Positions 54,765 through 64,000 of a stretch of 64,000 nt of DNA are shown here, piece by piece; the first letter of the stretch is position 1; every line of letters begins with the position of its first letter. The notes beneath the pieces are model-generated. The model did no database searches. It worked only from the letters and a program-made list of their open reading frames with translations, and was not told the origin of the DNA. The translations under genes and the position numbers were made by a program. Location: NCBI GenBank assembly GCA_963556195.1, contig OY744525.1, forward strand, positions 21,387,686 to 21,451,685, in the 5' to 3' direction. The stretch comes from Sepiola atlantica. Taxonomy: Eukaryota > Mollusca > Cephalopoda > Sepiida > Sepiolidae.

Positions 54765-55200
54765 TTGCTAAATGGGGAGTCATATGCTGAACGGAAGCAA
54801 GATATAGGCATAAGATCTATATTTACAGATTTATCTAAAGAGAAACAGGGCCCATCAGTCACATTTGTCACTACCACAAAATATAGAGAATGTGTTCGAC
54901 ATTTGGTGATAACAAATATCGGTGGAACAATTGGATTAGAATATAATCAGGACAAATTAGACAAAATTTACTTACAGGATGAAAACACGATGGCATATAT
55001 GTCATTTAAGAAGTGTTATTGCTACAAAAGGGCGCCCGGAGTTAATATGAATTATTATTACGAAAATTTGAAATTACTCTGCCAGAAAAAGGGCTTTTTT
55101 GTTCTGAATGCAACAAATATATCGGAGGAAAATGGAAAATTAGAAAGCTTGACATATGCAACAATGAAAGATACATTGAAAGAAAATATTTTCTGATATT
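54765..55200 (+). pseudogene. Copia gag-like region
   Basis: 143-codon open segment. Its end, LNATNISEENGKLESLT then YATMKDTLKENIF, matches the helical part of Copia-type gag (ANI.......LA.....Y..MK..LK..F). The preceding residues (PGVNMNYYYENLKLLC) fit the same domain. A Cys/His knuckle is not visible in the remaining sequence. In active elements this protein packages the RNA. Confidence 0.6.
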
Positions 55201-55379
55201 TCATCAACGGAATATAAAACTGTACCTGCCACCAAAGAAGTTGAAACAGTAAATTACAATAGATACAGAACTATCAAGGAACAAATACCTTACAAAGGAT
55301 ATAAAACCAATCCTATGGACAGACAACGTAAGATAATGCATTGTTTTAACTATAATTGACTGAGAATTTTGCCCGAGAA

Positions 55380-55920
55380 TTTTGTAAGAGTATCAATTCT
55401 AGAAACAATATCAACACTGTCGTGGATTCAAACAAGGTGAACTTGTTTAATGTTGATCTATGTTATTTAACATTAATAAATGATTCTTATTCTAATGTAA
55501 AAATGTCCAATCTTGTTAAAGTGTTGCAGTGTTGAGCTCTGCTTGTTCACGAACTGGTGCCGAGAACTTTGGTTTAAATGACCGAGATAGGCAGTTAGTG
55601 GAAACTATTAGGTCTAACAATATATTTTGTTTTGGAGATGGAGTCTTTGTAAAAGCTATTAAAACAGTTAAATTTCCTGTAACAATACAGGGTATAAAAC
55701 GTGTCAAAGGTTATATTGGGGCTGACATCATAAAGACATGATTTACTCCTGTTATTAAGTCATAAATCAATGAAAACTGCAGGAATACAACTAAATTTAA
55801 AAACCAACAGCTTTGGCAGATATATTAAATTGCAAATCACGACTTCTGGACATTATAGTCTTCCCTTAACTAATTTACTTTTGGGATTTGAAAATGCATA
55901 AAGCATAATGTTATATTGTG
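55380..55920 (+). pseudogene. Copia protease region
   Basis: Frame pieces read GLNDRDRQLVETI, SNNIFCFGDGVFVKAIKTVK and FPVTIQGIKRVKG, then LLLLSHKSMK and TTSGHYSLPLTN in another frame. This corresponds to the FRFGDG...VK.P..I......D...LLLSK.SM block of Copia/GalEa protease. The catalytic D-S/T-G is destroyed; the wording SACSRTGAENF at the start is where it is expected. Confidence 0.65.
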
Positions 55921-56014
55921 AGAGTTTAAAAGAATGCTCTAGAGTTGAAAAAAGGAAAAAAGCTGAGAAATAACATAGGCAGTTTGTTTATGCATCTAAA
56001 AGGAAATGAATAGC

Positions 56015-56940
56015 TTAGGTCAGAGGCAGTAAGGCATTTTATGAATCAGATCAAAAATGTTTGTGATTCTTGTTCAATTTGCCAAAGGTTTAAAAAACAC
56101 CTTCCTCGACCAGTTGTAGGATTGGCTCTTGGTAACAGGTTTAATGACACTGTATGTCTGTATTTAAAGGAGCATCGACATAACAATGGCTTAATTCTGC
56201 ACCTAACTGACACAGCCAGTAGGTACTCTGTTGCCTGACTGATTAAGACCAATAAGAGCAAATAAATTATTCGCAACACATTTTTAATGTGGATATCTTA
56301 TTTTGGAGGTCCACAGTGTTTTTTTAAAGTAACAATGGAGGTAAGTTTAATAATGAGAGCTACCGACAGATGAATGAAAAGCTGAATATTGAAACATACA
56401 GCTAGAGAAAGTCTATTCAGCAATGGTACTGTGGAACATCACAATCTAATGATTGCTGAAGCAATGGAAAAAAACATTAGATGATACTAAAAGCCAGAAA
56501 TAGTTTTGACTTGAGTGGTTAGTGCCAAAAATGCACTTCAGAATAATTCTGGATATAGTCCAAATGAGCTTGTATTTGGGTCAAATATTAACACACACCT
56601 AATTTTGAATGATCATTGGAAACCCTAACAACCAGTGATATGGTTAGAAAAAAATTGAATGCACTACATGCAGTAAGAAAAAACTTAATGGAAGCAAAAA
56701 CAAGCAGAATAATTCAGAGAGCTTTGAGATCTAATGTAAAGACTTATGCAGATGAAGGATTTGTGACAGGTGATCGTGTCTACTATAGAAGACAAAACTA
56801 CAAAGGATGGCATAGTCCTGCTAAAGTTTTGAACAAAGAAGGCCAATTGTATTGATCGGACATTGAAGAGCATTTTTCAGGATGCATCCATGTCATTTTA
56901 TGAAGATAGACAAGGCATTGCGAAGTCCAGGAAATTAAGA
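56015..56940 (+). pseudogene. Copia integrase region, catalytic Asp lost
   Basis: The zinc-binding end reads CDSCSICQRFKK and leads into RPVVGLALGNRFNDTV then CLYLKEH. In relatives the last block is MDLKE with the first catalytic Asp; here a Tyr replaces it. LILHLTDTASRYS follows. After a damaged stretch, 56,616-56,855 reads NALHAVRKNLMEAKTSR and GDRVYYRRQNYKGW, the C-terminal region of this integrase type. Stops separate the segments. Confidence 0.75.
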
Positions 56941-57059
56941 AAATATAAATTCTTCAAATGAGATGATTAAGTCTTGGAGAAGGAAGATGATGGGCAATAA
57001 CAAATTTATTAGCAACAGAAGGAAAGTGAAAGATAAAACAAAGTATAAAACAAAGTAGA

Positions 57060-58757
57060 AACTAAGTTGTGGAATATAAATTGAAAGGGTGCGATGAGTG
57101 GAAAAAAGGAATGGTTATGAGCACACAACCAAAGTCAACAAGAAAATATAGCCATTGGCTAAATATAAAACCAGAGGCAGAAAATGAAAATCCCCTTTGT
57201 ATCAATTGGGAACATGTTGATCAATGGAGAGAACTTCCTCAAGTAACAGAGGGAATAAGTTATCAGGAATATGCAGTTTTGCTCACTTCTGAACAAAAAC
57301 AAGGAACATAAGTGATTGATGTAAAGAAAAGAGAATGCAAAAATATGCAAATTCATGAAGTGTATGAATATGTGCCTGACATGGGGCAAAAAAGGTATAT
57401 CAACAAGATGGGGGATAACGGAAAAATTTGTGAATGATAAAAAGATAACGAAGACTCGTCTTGTTGCACATGATTATGAAGAACATTCTCATTACCTAAA
57501 AACAGATTCTCCAACATGCAGTACTGAGGCTATGCGTCTTGTCATGTTAATGGCCTCCGTTATGATGTGGCAAGTGGAAAACTCTTGATTTTACTTTAGC
57601 ATTTCTGCAAGGTAATATGCTGGAGAGAGAGGTATTTCTTAACCCACTATCTGATGTGTGTCCAGAATCACAGGTGTGGAAGCTGAAAAGATGCATTTAT
57701 AGATTGAATGATGCACCTTGTTCATAGCATAAGCGAGTTAATCATGAGTTAACTGGCCTAAAAAGGAATAGTGAGTGCATAATACGATGCACTGTTTCTT
57801 TCTCATGATGCAACTAGTGATTTGATCTGCATTCTTGCAATGCATGTAGATGATTTCATATTCTGTGGAAATGATCTTTTTAAAAAAATGTGATCTCACA
57901 ATTGAAAAAGATATTCAAAACTGGAAAGCATGAAAGTGGAACATTAACATTTTTAGGATTGAATGTTAAGCAAACAAAAGATGGGATTATTACAGATCAA
58001 AATCTATATGCTTCAGCTATATCCCCAATAGACATAAAGAAAGAGAGATCATTAAGGAAAAAATATAAATTGAGTCAAGAGAAGAGAGAGCTAAAGAGAC
58101 TAACAGGTCAAATGATGTAGGTATATCATTTGATGTATGTACAATGAGTAATATTGGAAAACTCAAAAAGTAAAGTTACTTTTAGAGGCAAACAAGTCAC
58201 TAATAAAGTTAAAATCCAAGACATGTGTATCTTTTCCCCGATAAGAAAATCTTCTGATCTGAATATTGTTTGTTATTCTGATGCCGTCTATGCTAGTTTA
58301 GAAGATTGATCTTCACAGGGTGGTTTTATCCTCGTTGTTTATAGCAACATAAACAGAATGGCTCCCTTATGCTGGTCATCAAAAAAAACTATCGTGTAAC
58401 AAAAAGTCCATTAGCCTCAGAGACTCTTGCGCTGAGTGAAGCAGCTGATTCTGCCATATTGATAGCCGCTATGCTTCAAGAGATATTCAGACTATCTAAA
58501 GTTCTTTGTAAAACAGACAATGCATCTCTTGCAGAGACTTTAAAGTCGTCAAATCTTGTGAGTGACCGGCGTCTGAGAGTTGATATGGCCAGAGTTAGGG
58601 AAATGATGGTGAATGGGGAGATCCAAACTCAATGGATCAGGGGGCGAGTACAGGTCGAAGATGGGAGCTTCTTGGAAATTCTAAGAGACTTGCTGCAACG
58701 ATGTCTTGTTTTACTTTTGTCTTTTTTTAACTGTACTCTTCATAAGAAGACACCGAC
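57060..58757 (+). pseudogene. Copia reverse transcriptase and RNase H region
   Basis: 57,600-57,720 reads GNMLEREVFLNPLSDVCPE then VWKLKRCIYRLNDAP, the fingers/palm part. The catalytic box is HVDD (57,849-57,860) in AMHVDDFIFCGND, with both Asp kept. 57,890-58,120 reads FKTGKHESGTLTFLGLNVKQ. RNase H at 58,270-58,700 keeps the D-E-D pattern: SDAVYASLED, SETLALSEAAD and KTDNASL. At least six stops or frameshifts interrupt the region. Confidence 0.85.
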
Positions 58758-58759
58758 AA

Positions 58760-58930
58760 TGTTAAAGTTATCTCCCTTGTATTGACAATATAAAGTTATC
58801 TCCCTTGTATTGAGATATAACGGTTCTATTAATTGGGTGTAAGTTTATTAGAGTGATCCCTCTTGCTTGGTGTTGTTATTATTGGCTGAGGAAACAAAGA
58901 TGGCAGTTTAGACAAACAGACATGTGTCCA
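58760..58930 (+). repeat. Copia 3' LTR, with a partial internal duplication
   Basis: Matches the 5' LTR but is longer (about 171 against 155 bp), because TTATCTCCCTTGTATTGA occurs twice (58,769-58,786 and 58,796-58,813). Ends near CATGTGTCCA. Confidence 0.75.
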
Positions 58931-59299
58931 TGCCTTGATTTATGCTATCTGTGGGTGGGGTTATTTCAAAGATAATGTCTATCAAAAATATCCCCAGACT
59001 ATTTCTGAAGTGAAGAGGGCCATCACAGCCCAAATGAAAACAGTGCCAAGAGAGGATTGTGTCAGAGTTATTGATAATTTTGCACATCATATCCAGGTGT
59101 GATTATCATTGAACAGCGATAAAACAAAGACTGTTGGATATTCATGAGTGAAACTTGGTGGACAAGTCAGACATAGACTGAAGTAAATTTGTACCAAATA
59201 TGGTCAGATTGGGAAGGGAGTGTGAATTTTATTAACGATTACATGGGTGGCATATTTTGGGGATCACCCTGTATTTCAAGATATAAACAATATCGTATA

Positions 59300-59460
59300 T
59301 GTGTGATAAAGCAAAGATTGTTGAACATTCATGAGTGAAACTTGGTGGACAAGTCAGGCATAGACTGAAGTTTATTTGTACCAAATATGGTCAGATTGGG
59401 AAAGGAGTGTGAATTTAATTAACGATTTCATGGGTGACATCTTTGGGGTGTCACCCTGTC
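59300..59460 (+). mobile_element. DNA transposon M, copy 4 (right end only)
   Basis: About 160 bp nearly identical to the right end of copy 3 (AACTTGGTGGACAAGTCAGG; ATGGTCAGATTGGGAA), ending GGGTGTCACCCTGT. It starts only about 27 bp after copy 3, so the right end is locally duplicated. Confidence 0.8.
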
Positions 59461-59768
59461 GAAGGATTTTAAGATCCGAACTATCACTTTAGGACCGAGA
59501 AGGGTCTTTATATGGTGTTCTGATAGATAAGAGCGTTTAAACCCTTCCAATAACTAGAAGCGACTCATAGATGAGGAAATTAATTCTGATTTAAGAAAAC
59601 ATACTTTCAGATTTGTCTTCATCTACTTTTTCCATAATTGTCAACTACCTGTCCCCATCATCAACTGTGACCTCTAAAGTTCAACAGCATCAGTGGACCT
59701 CATTAAAGTACTCTGTAACATGAACAGCTTTACTTTTTATATTTATTTATTCAATTTTCTCAAAGTTT
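59461..59768. other. Unassigned 300 bp
   Basis: No repeat or gene recognised. Confidence 0.4.
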
Positions 59769-60399
59769 TACAGGTTGATCCCTCCAAAAAATGCCATTCA
59801 CGAAATGATATGCTCGAAATGTGGCCCCTCTGCATTAATCAATACTTAGTGCGACCTAGTGGTGATTAAGAAGTTTTCAGCAGATGAAGAAGACGTGTTG
59901 TGAGGCGGGATGAACAGCTATATTAACAAGATAGAGAAACTCTCCACACTTCAAATAATTCGTTGAAATGGCTGCAGAGACACTTTGATGATCGTCTCAT
60001 CAGCAGGGGGTGCAATCTTGAATGGGCCTCACACTCACAACAGCATAAACCAACTCCCAGATTTTATCTGTGAGGTTGTCTCAAAGATAATGTCTCTTAA
60101 AAAAATCTCCAGAATATTCCTGAACCGATGAGAGCGATCACAGCCCAAATCATGGCAGTGCCAAGAGAGGAATGTGTCAGATTTATTGACAATTTTACAC
60201 ATTGCATCCAGGTGTGCTTGTAATGCCGAGGTGAACGTTTGGCACATATCACTGAACAGTGATAAAATAAAGACTGTTGGGCATTCATGAAGGAAAATTT
60301 GTGGACAAGTCAGGCATTACTTGAAGGTTATTTGTACCAAATATGTTAGTATTGTAGAGAGGACTGACTTTTATTAGCATGTTTTAGCCATCCTGTATT
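59769..60399 (+). mobile_element. DNA transposon M, copy 5 (630 bp, both ends present)
   Basis: Starts TACAGGTTGATCCCTCC and ends AGCCATCCTGTATT. The interior matches copies 2 and 3 (AAATGGCTGCAGAGACACTT; GGGCCTCACACTCAC; TCACAGCCCAAATCATGGC). Transposase-like codons are broken. Directly followed by a LINE fragment. Confidence 0.8.
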
Positions 60400-61495
60400 A
60401 CCATGAAATGCTTCGAAAAACCTTGGAAAACTTCGCCAGTATTTAAAAATACTGAAGACCAGTCTTCTGCATCTCAGTACAGACCAATCAGTCTCCCGTG
60501 CGTCATGGGTAAGTTGCTTGAATCTGTGATAAATCAAGAAGTTGTCCATCACCTCAGCAAAAACAGTCTACTCAGTGACAAGCAATATGGGTTTCATCCT
60601 GTAATATCAACAGCTGATGTGCTGACTGTAATATCACACAGAATCTGTTGATGGCATCTTCGTTTCTAAAGTAATAGCTCTTGACATATCGAAGGCCTAT
60701 GATAGGGTTTGGCATAAAGGTCTACTTCACAAAATTTCCTTTGAGGAAGCCCCCTGCTTTTATAAACTTGGACTGACATTTACTTCAAACCTGAAATGGA
60801 AGACTTACATCAAATCCGTTGCCACGGTCACTGGAAAAGTGGTTGGATCATTCTACCGCTCCAGAAGGTATCTCACTCCTTATGCAATCCTCTACTTATA
60901 TAAGAGTTAAATACGTCCTAAGATGGAGTACTGTTGCCACATCTGGGGAGGTGCTGCTCAAAGCACTTTTTCCTGCCTTGACAGAGTACAAAGCCATCAT
61001 CAAAATCTTGTGGGTGATGTCCTCTTCTCTTCCCTGCAGCCCCAGTCTCACAGAAGAGACGTTGCTAGTCTTTTTCTAGTCTATCGTTATTTTCATGGCA
61101 GGTGCTCGACTGAGCTTCAATCTATGGTTCTCCCACTGTAAAACATTTACAACAAGAACTCGTCTAGCTACAACCACTGTCAATAATTTCCATTTCTCCC
61201 TCTGTGAACCTAAAAGTAAACAGAACTTCCATAAGCAGAGTTTCTTTTTTTAAAACTGTGTTTGTGGAACACAGTACCACGGGGCTGCTTCCCAGCTAAC
61301 TACTACAACATGGTCGTTTTCAAGTCCAATTTAAACAAATTCTTGTTGAGCTGTCCTCTTAAATAATCAATTTCTGACCAGTTACAACCATCGTTACTAA
61401 TCCCCTCGATGTTTCACCGTCCACCTGTCAAATTCAATGAACTTGATCCTCGAGTGTCCTTTGGGCCTTGATAAGCAGTGACTCGTTTGTAAAAC
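60400..61495 (+). mobile_element. Family L LINE with internal deletion
   Basis: Starts at FASIKNTEDQSSASQYRPIS (60,432-60,500), continues through LLESVINQEVVHHLS and a motif A remnant (about 60,675-60,725). It then jumps at about 60,737 to the post-RT part: LGLTFTSNLKWKTYIKS (60,770-60,820), SRRYLTPY, MEYCCHIWGGAAQ (60,923-60,960) and RRDVASLFLVYRYFHG. It ends in the family tail (61,450-61,490). The palm segment with AGVPQG and YADD is missing. Confidence 0.9.
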
Positions 61496-62289
61496 AAAAT
61501 CCTCTTAATACTCAAAGTGTCAATTCCCATCAATTCAAGTTGGGATGCAAGTGGAGTAACTGAAACCATCTCTTTATATAAAATCTGGTTCAGATATTTC
61601 TACATTATAAAGTTGTAACTGCTGTCTCTTTGCTTATTTATGAAATCCTTCTAGGGTATTGGAGATAGACCCGCATAATTATATCTTTGATAAATTGACT
61701 GTTAGCAGAAATTACTGATACAAAATGGCAGTTGTAGTTCCTGCCTTTTTCTTTGTTCACAAACTCCTAGGGTTTTGGAGATAGACCCTCATAACCATAT
61801 ATATTCTGAAACTAAATTATCCAGTATGTTTGGAAAAGTATACTTCATTTTGATCAAAGGGTGTACTACATTATGGTCGGGTCTTTCTTCACACTTGAAA
61901 TCCATAAAAAGGAAATATGACATTTAACTTTATTTTATTTATTTATAACATGAAAATTATAGAAATTTAAAAAAATAGAAATGTTAACAGGTTATTGGTT
62001 TCGAGTAGGAGTACACAGTGATTTTCAGTGATTCTCAGTAAACGCTGGGTGGGCTTCGAGGGGATTAATAATTAGAAATTTACTGTACATTATTTAAATA
62101 AATGTGCTTGTACTTCGAAACTTTCTCATCCAATCAAGTACATTCTCAAGCCCCACCCTCAAAAATTGAATATATGAAATGTAAAAATACAATCTAAAAA
62201 GGTAATATAATGTTATGAATTGGATGCAGGAGGACACTGAGTTTTCCTTATGGTCAGCTTATAATATAGCACGAATGGACATTCTTAAT
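61496..62289. other. Unassigned stretch with a ~117 bp duplication
   Basis: TTGGAGATAGACCC[GT]CATAA occurs at about 61,659 and 61,776, each preceded by CTTTG and followed by an AT-rich phrase. No gene. Confidence 0.5.
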
Positions 62290-62460
62290 GTGTCCATTTA
62301 ATCTGCTTGTTTGCAAACAGAAAAGTTATTTCAAACTTAAGGATGACAGACCAACAAAAATGCTATTACAAGCTAAAGTATGACAAACCATAAAAAATGC
62401 TATTTTTAACTTAAGCATGGCAGACCAACAAAAATGCAATTTTAATGGAAATGCTATTTC
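62290..62460. repeat. Degenerate tandem phrases
   Basis: Three to four imperfect units of 'aaaaatgctattt' plus 'aacttaagcatg' plus 'acagaccaac' with 50-60 bp spacing; one further phrase lies near 62,580. Confidence 0.6.
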
Positions 62461-62773
62461 AAACTTATGTCTTTATTCTTCTTGATTCTTGTCGGACTCC
62501 CAATGGACAGATTTTCTTTCAGAAATGCTAGAATACACCTACAATAACATGTAGCAATCCAATATGTGTATTTAATGATAAAAATGCTATTTTCAACTGA
62601 ATCGTGACAGACAAACCAAAACAACACCAAGAATGAACAATTCATTTCATATTGGTGTGTGGATGCATCGAGAAAAACTAATTATTTTTTAAAAATCAAA
62701 CAAATTAAAATCCATTTTCATCTGCTTTTTTTCTAACAGCACGTGATCATGCTCTTTTTAAAAACTTGTCAAA

Positions 62774-62884
62774 AGCCAATTTTATTTACTTAACTACCAG
62801 CCAATTTTATTTACTTAACTACCAGCCAATTTTATTTACTTAACTACCAGCCAATTTTATTTACTTAACTACCAGCCAATTCCT
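62774..62884 (+). repeat. 25 bp minisatellite, four units
   Basis: Unit AGCCAATTTTATTTAC plus TTAACTACC, identical in all four copies, which indicates recent expansion. Confidence 0.95.
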
Positions 62885-62969
62885 TGTCGCTGCTGAGATT
62901 TCTAAGCAACACTGGTTTCTCATTACATCACATCCACATGACAGAGACAAATCCGTCCCACCAGCTGTC

Positions 62970-63385
62970 GTATTTTTGTTTTTGTTTTTACTAATAAGCC
63001 AACACTTATCAAGGCCAAAAGCCACCCAAGAAAACAGTGTTAATGAGATGGATAAATCGTCACTTGAATGATGAAGAATATTATGAAAGCATTAAAAATG
63101 ATAAATTAAATGAACAGAATTTGATTAATTAAGAGGACATTTTATGACAAATATTTTTTGACATTGGATTTGAAGACGACCATGTTGTAGTTGGCAGGGT
63201 AGAATATCCATGGTAATGTGTTCCACAGATGGAAAGTTCTTGAAAATAAACTTTGTCCATAGAAATTCTGTTTGATGTTAAGTACACAAAGGCAAAAAAA
63301 GAATGTTCTTTGCAGTTGTAGAAAACGGAGTTCTTGCTGTGAATGTCTTACAAGGAGGAACCAAAGATTGACTGTGTTCAAGGCA
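62970..63385 (-). mobile_element. Family L LINE, 3' end fragment
   Basis: Reverse strand reads RTFHLWNTLPW and YNMVVFKSNVKKYL (63,142-63,260), then the family tail (63,000-63,040) and a T-rich run marking the poly-A side at 62,971-62,990. Confidence 0.85.
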
Positions 63386-64000
63386 TTAAATTACCGTACA
63401 ACATATTTCTGAAAAATATTTCTATGTATTTACGTAAAAGATATTAACAAATTAGAAACAAGGAATTATTATCGGCTTTTAATATTAATTCTGATGTAAA
63501 TATCTACATACATTCTGAGATGAATTTAATTAAAATCGTAAGTTATTATGTGTGCGTATTCTTATTGATACATGAATACATGTAAAAACTCATTTTAATT
63601 CAAAATTAAACAATTAAAATTCCATTTTGTTTTAAAGGCTTGAATGTCTCGTCTTTTTTTATCAGAAATTAAATGTCTCAAAAGTCTTCAAAATGGATAG
63701 ATTAAAACACGGAATGTCATGAAGACAAGGAAGAGATTTAATTATCCACAAACTAATTTTGGAATGTTAATGATTCTTCTCCAAAACAATAGATCCATCC
63801 CAAAAAATATTTTCTATTCATTTGACAACTTAAAAAATATCTTATCTGGTGTAAATTCTATTTGGAACTCGATACAAATTTTGATTCAAAAGTCAGGCAT
63901 GACATTTACGATTTTCCAAACAATAAAATCTGACGAATGTTTTCTAAAAATAAGTCTGTGTTGTTGATGCTCATTATGCCATTTGCATGTCTTCCTTATT
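63386..64000. other. AT-rich end of the window, one unrecognised frame
   Basis: An 82-codon plus-strand frame at 63,719-63,967 (Ile/Asn/Phe-rich) has no domain I recognise. Confidence 0.4.

Larger units (their letters stand above)
54536..58930 (+). mobile_element. GalEa-like Copia LTR retrotransposon, degenerate but full-length
   Basis: About 4.4 kb with short direct terminal repeats and gag, protease, integrase, reverse transcriptase and RNase H in Copia order (integrase before RT). All coding parts have stops or frameshifts. Flanks (TAACC left, TGCCT right) do not form an obvious 5 bp duplication. Assignment to the GalEa group rests on the protease/integrase wording, the HVDD RT box and the very short LTRs. 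That group is known from aquatic animals. Confidence 0.85.
54276..59273 (+). mobile_element. DNA transposon M, copy 3, split by a Copia insertion
   Basis: The left part, 54,276-54,535, starts with a decayed terminus (GAGTGACCCTAAAAAAATGCC) and ends in TGAATGGGCTTCACACTCACC. The right part, about 58,931-59,273, resumes at the expected place (TTATTTCAAAGATAATGTC) and ends GGATCACCCTGTAT. Without the insert the element is about 600 bp, like copies 2 and 5. No intact transposase. Confidence 0.8.

Noticed and set aside
54580..54771. 63-codon frame at the start of the Copia element
   Set aside because: Overlaps the LTR and is not part of the gag reading frame.

Overview
The window is AT-rich metazoan DNA in which I can recognise no intact host gene. 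Its content fits a mollusc, most probably an octopus-like cephalopod: kilobase-scale CA/TA and GA simple repeats, decayed Jockey/CR1-type and RTE-type LINEs, a Penelope-like retroelement remnant, a GalEa-like Copia element, and snRNA-derived SINE-like repeats. The species call is inference from repeat content. Most long open frames lie inside simple repeats and are artefacts of periodicity.

Layout. 1-2.4 kb is AT-rich with no gene. 2.4-4.4 kb holds two CA/TA arrays around a 190 bp spacer. 4.4-6.5 kb holds a reverse-strand RTE-type LINE, a perfect-looking hairpin, and a Penelope-type terminal region with a hammerhead ribozyme. 7-14.2 kb holds three copies of one LINE family, a duplicated 480 bp repeat, a foldback and U2-like sequence. 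15.9-17.8 kb is a purine-strand array containing 507 nt without a pyrimidine. 18.1-25.6 kb is rich in inverted repeats, hammerhead or hammerhead-like motifs, and a Penelope-like GIY-YIG remnant. 26.5-29.7 kb has local duplications. 30.3-32.5 kb has a U2 snRNA 5' fragment, two tandem arrays of U2-like units and two foldbacks. 32.6-38 kb holds a tRNA-like repeat pair, a candidate 690 bp inverted-repeat transposon and a LINE fragment. 43.3-45.0 kb is a second GA-rich array. 46.3-54.3 kb holds two copies of a SINE with a U2-like head, short inverted-repeat DNA transposons and a foldback. 54.3-60.4 kb is a nest: a Copia element inside one of those DNA transposons, with more copies downstream. 60.4-63.4 kb holds two more copies of the LINE family.

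The strongest signals for a second look are: two hammerhead ribozymes with complete conserved cores (about 6,271-6,320 and 24,261-24,350) and a set of degenerate relatives; the U2-derived sequences in three forms (isolated 5' fragment, SINE head, tandem array); the uninterrupted purine tract; and the Copia-in-transposon nest. Every protein-coding remnant that I recognise is mobile-element derived, and nearly all carry stops or frameshifts. All boundaries were read by eye and are approximate to a few tens of bases unless a motif position is given.
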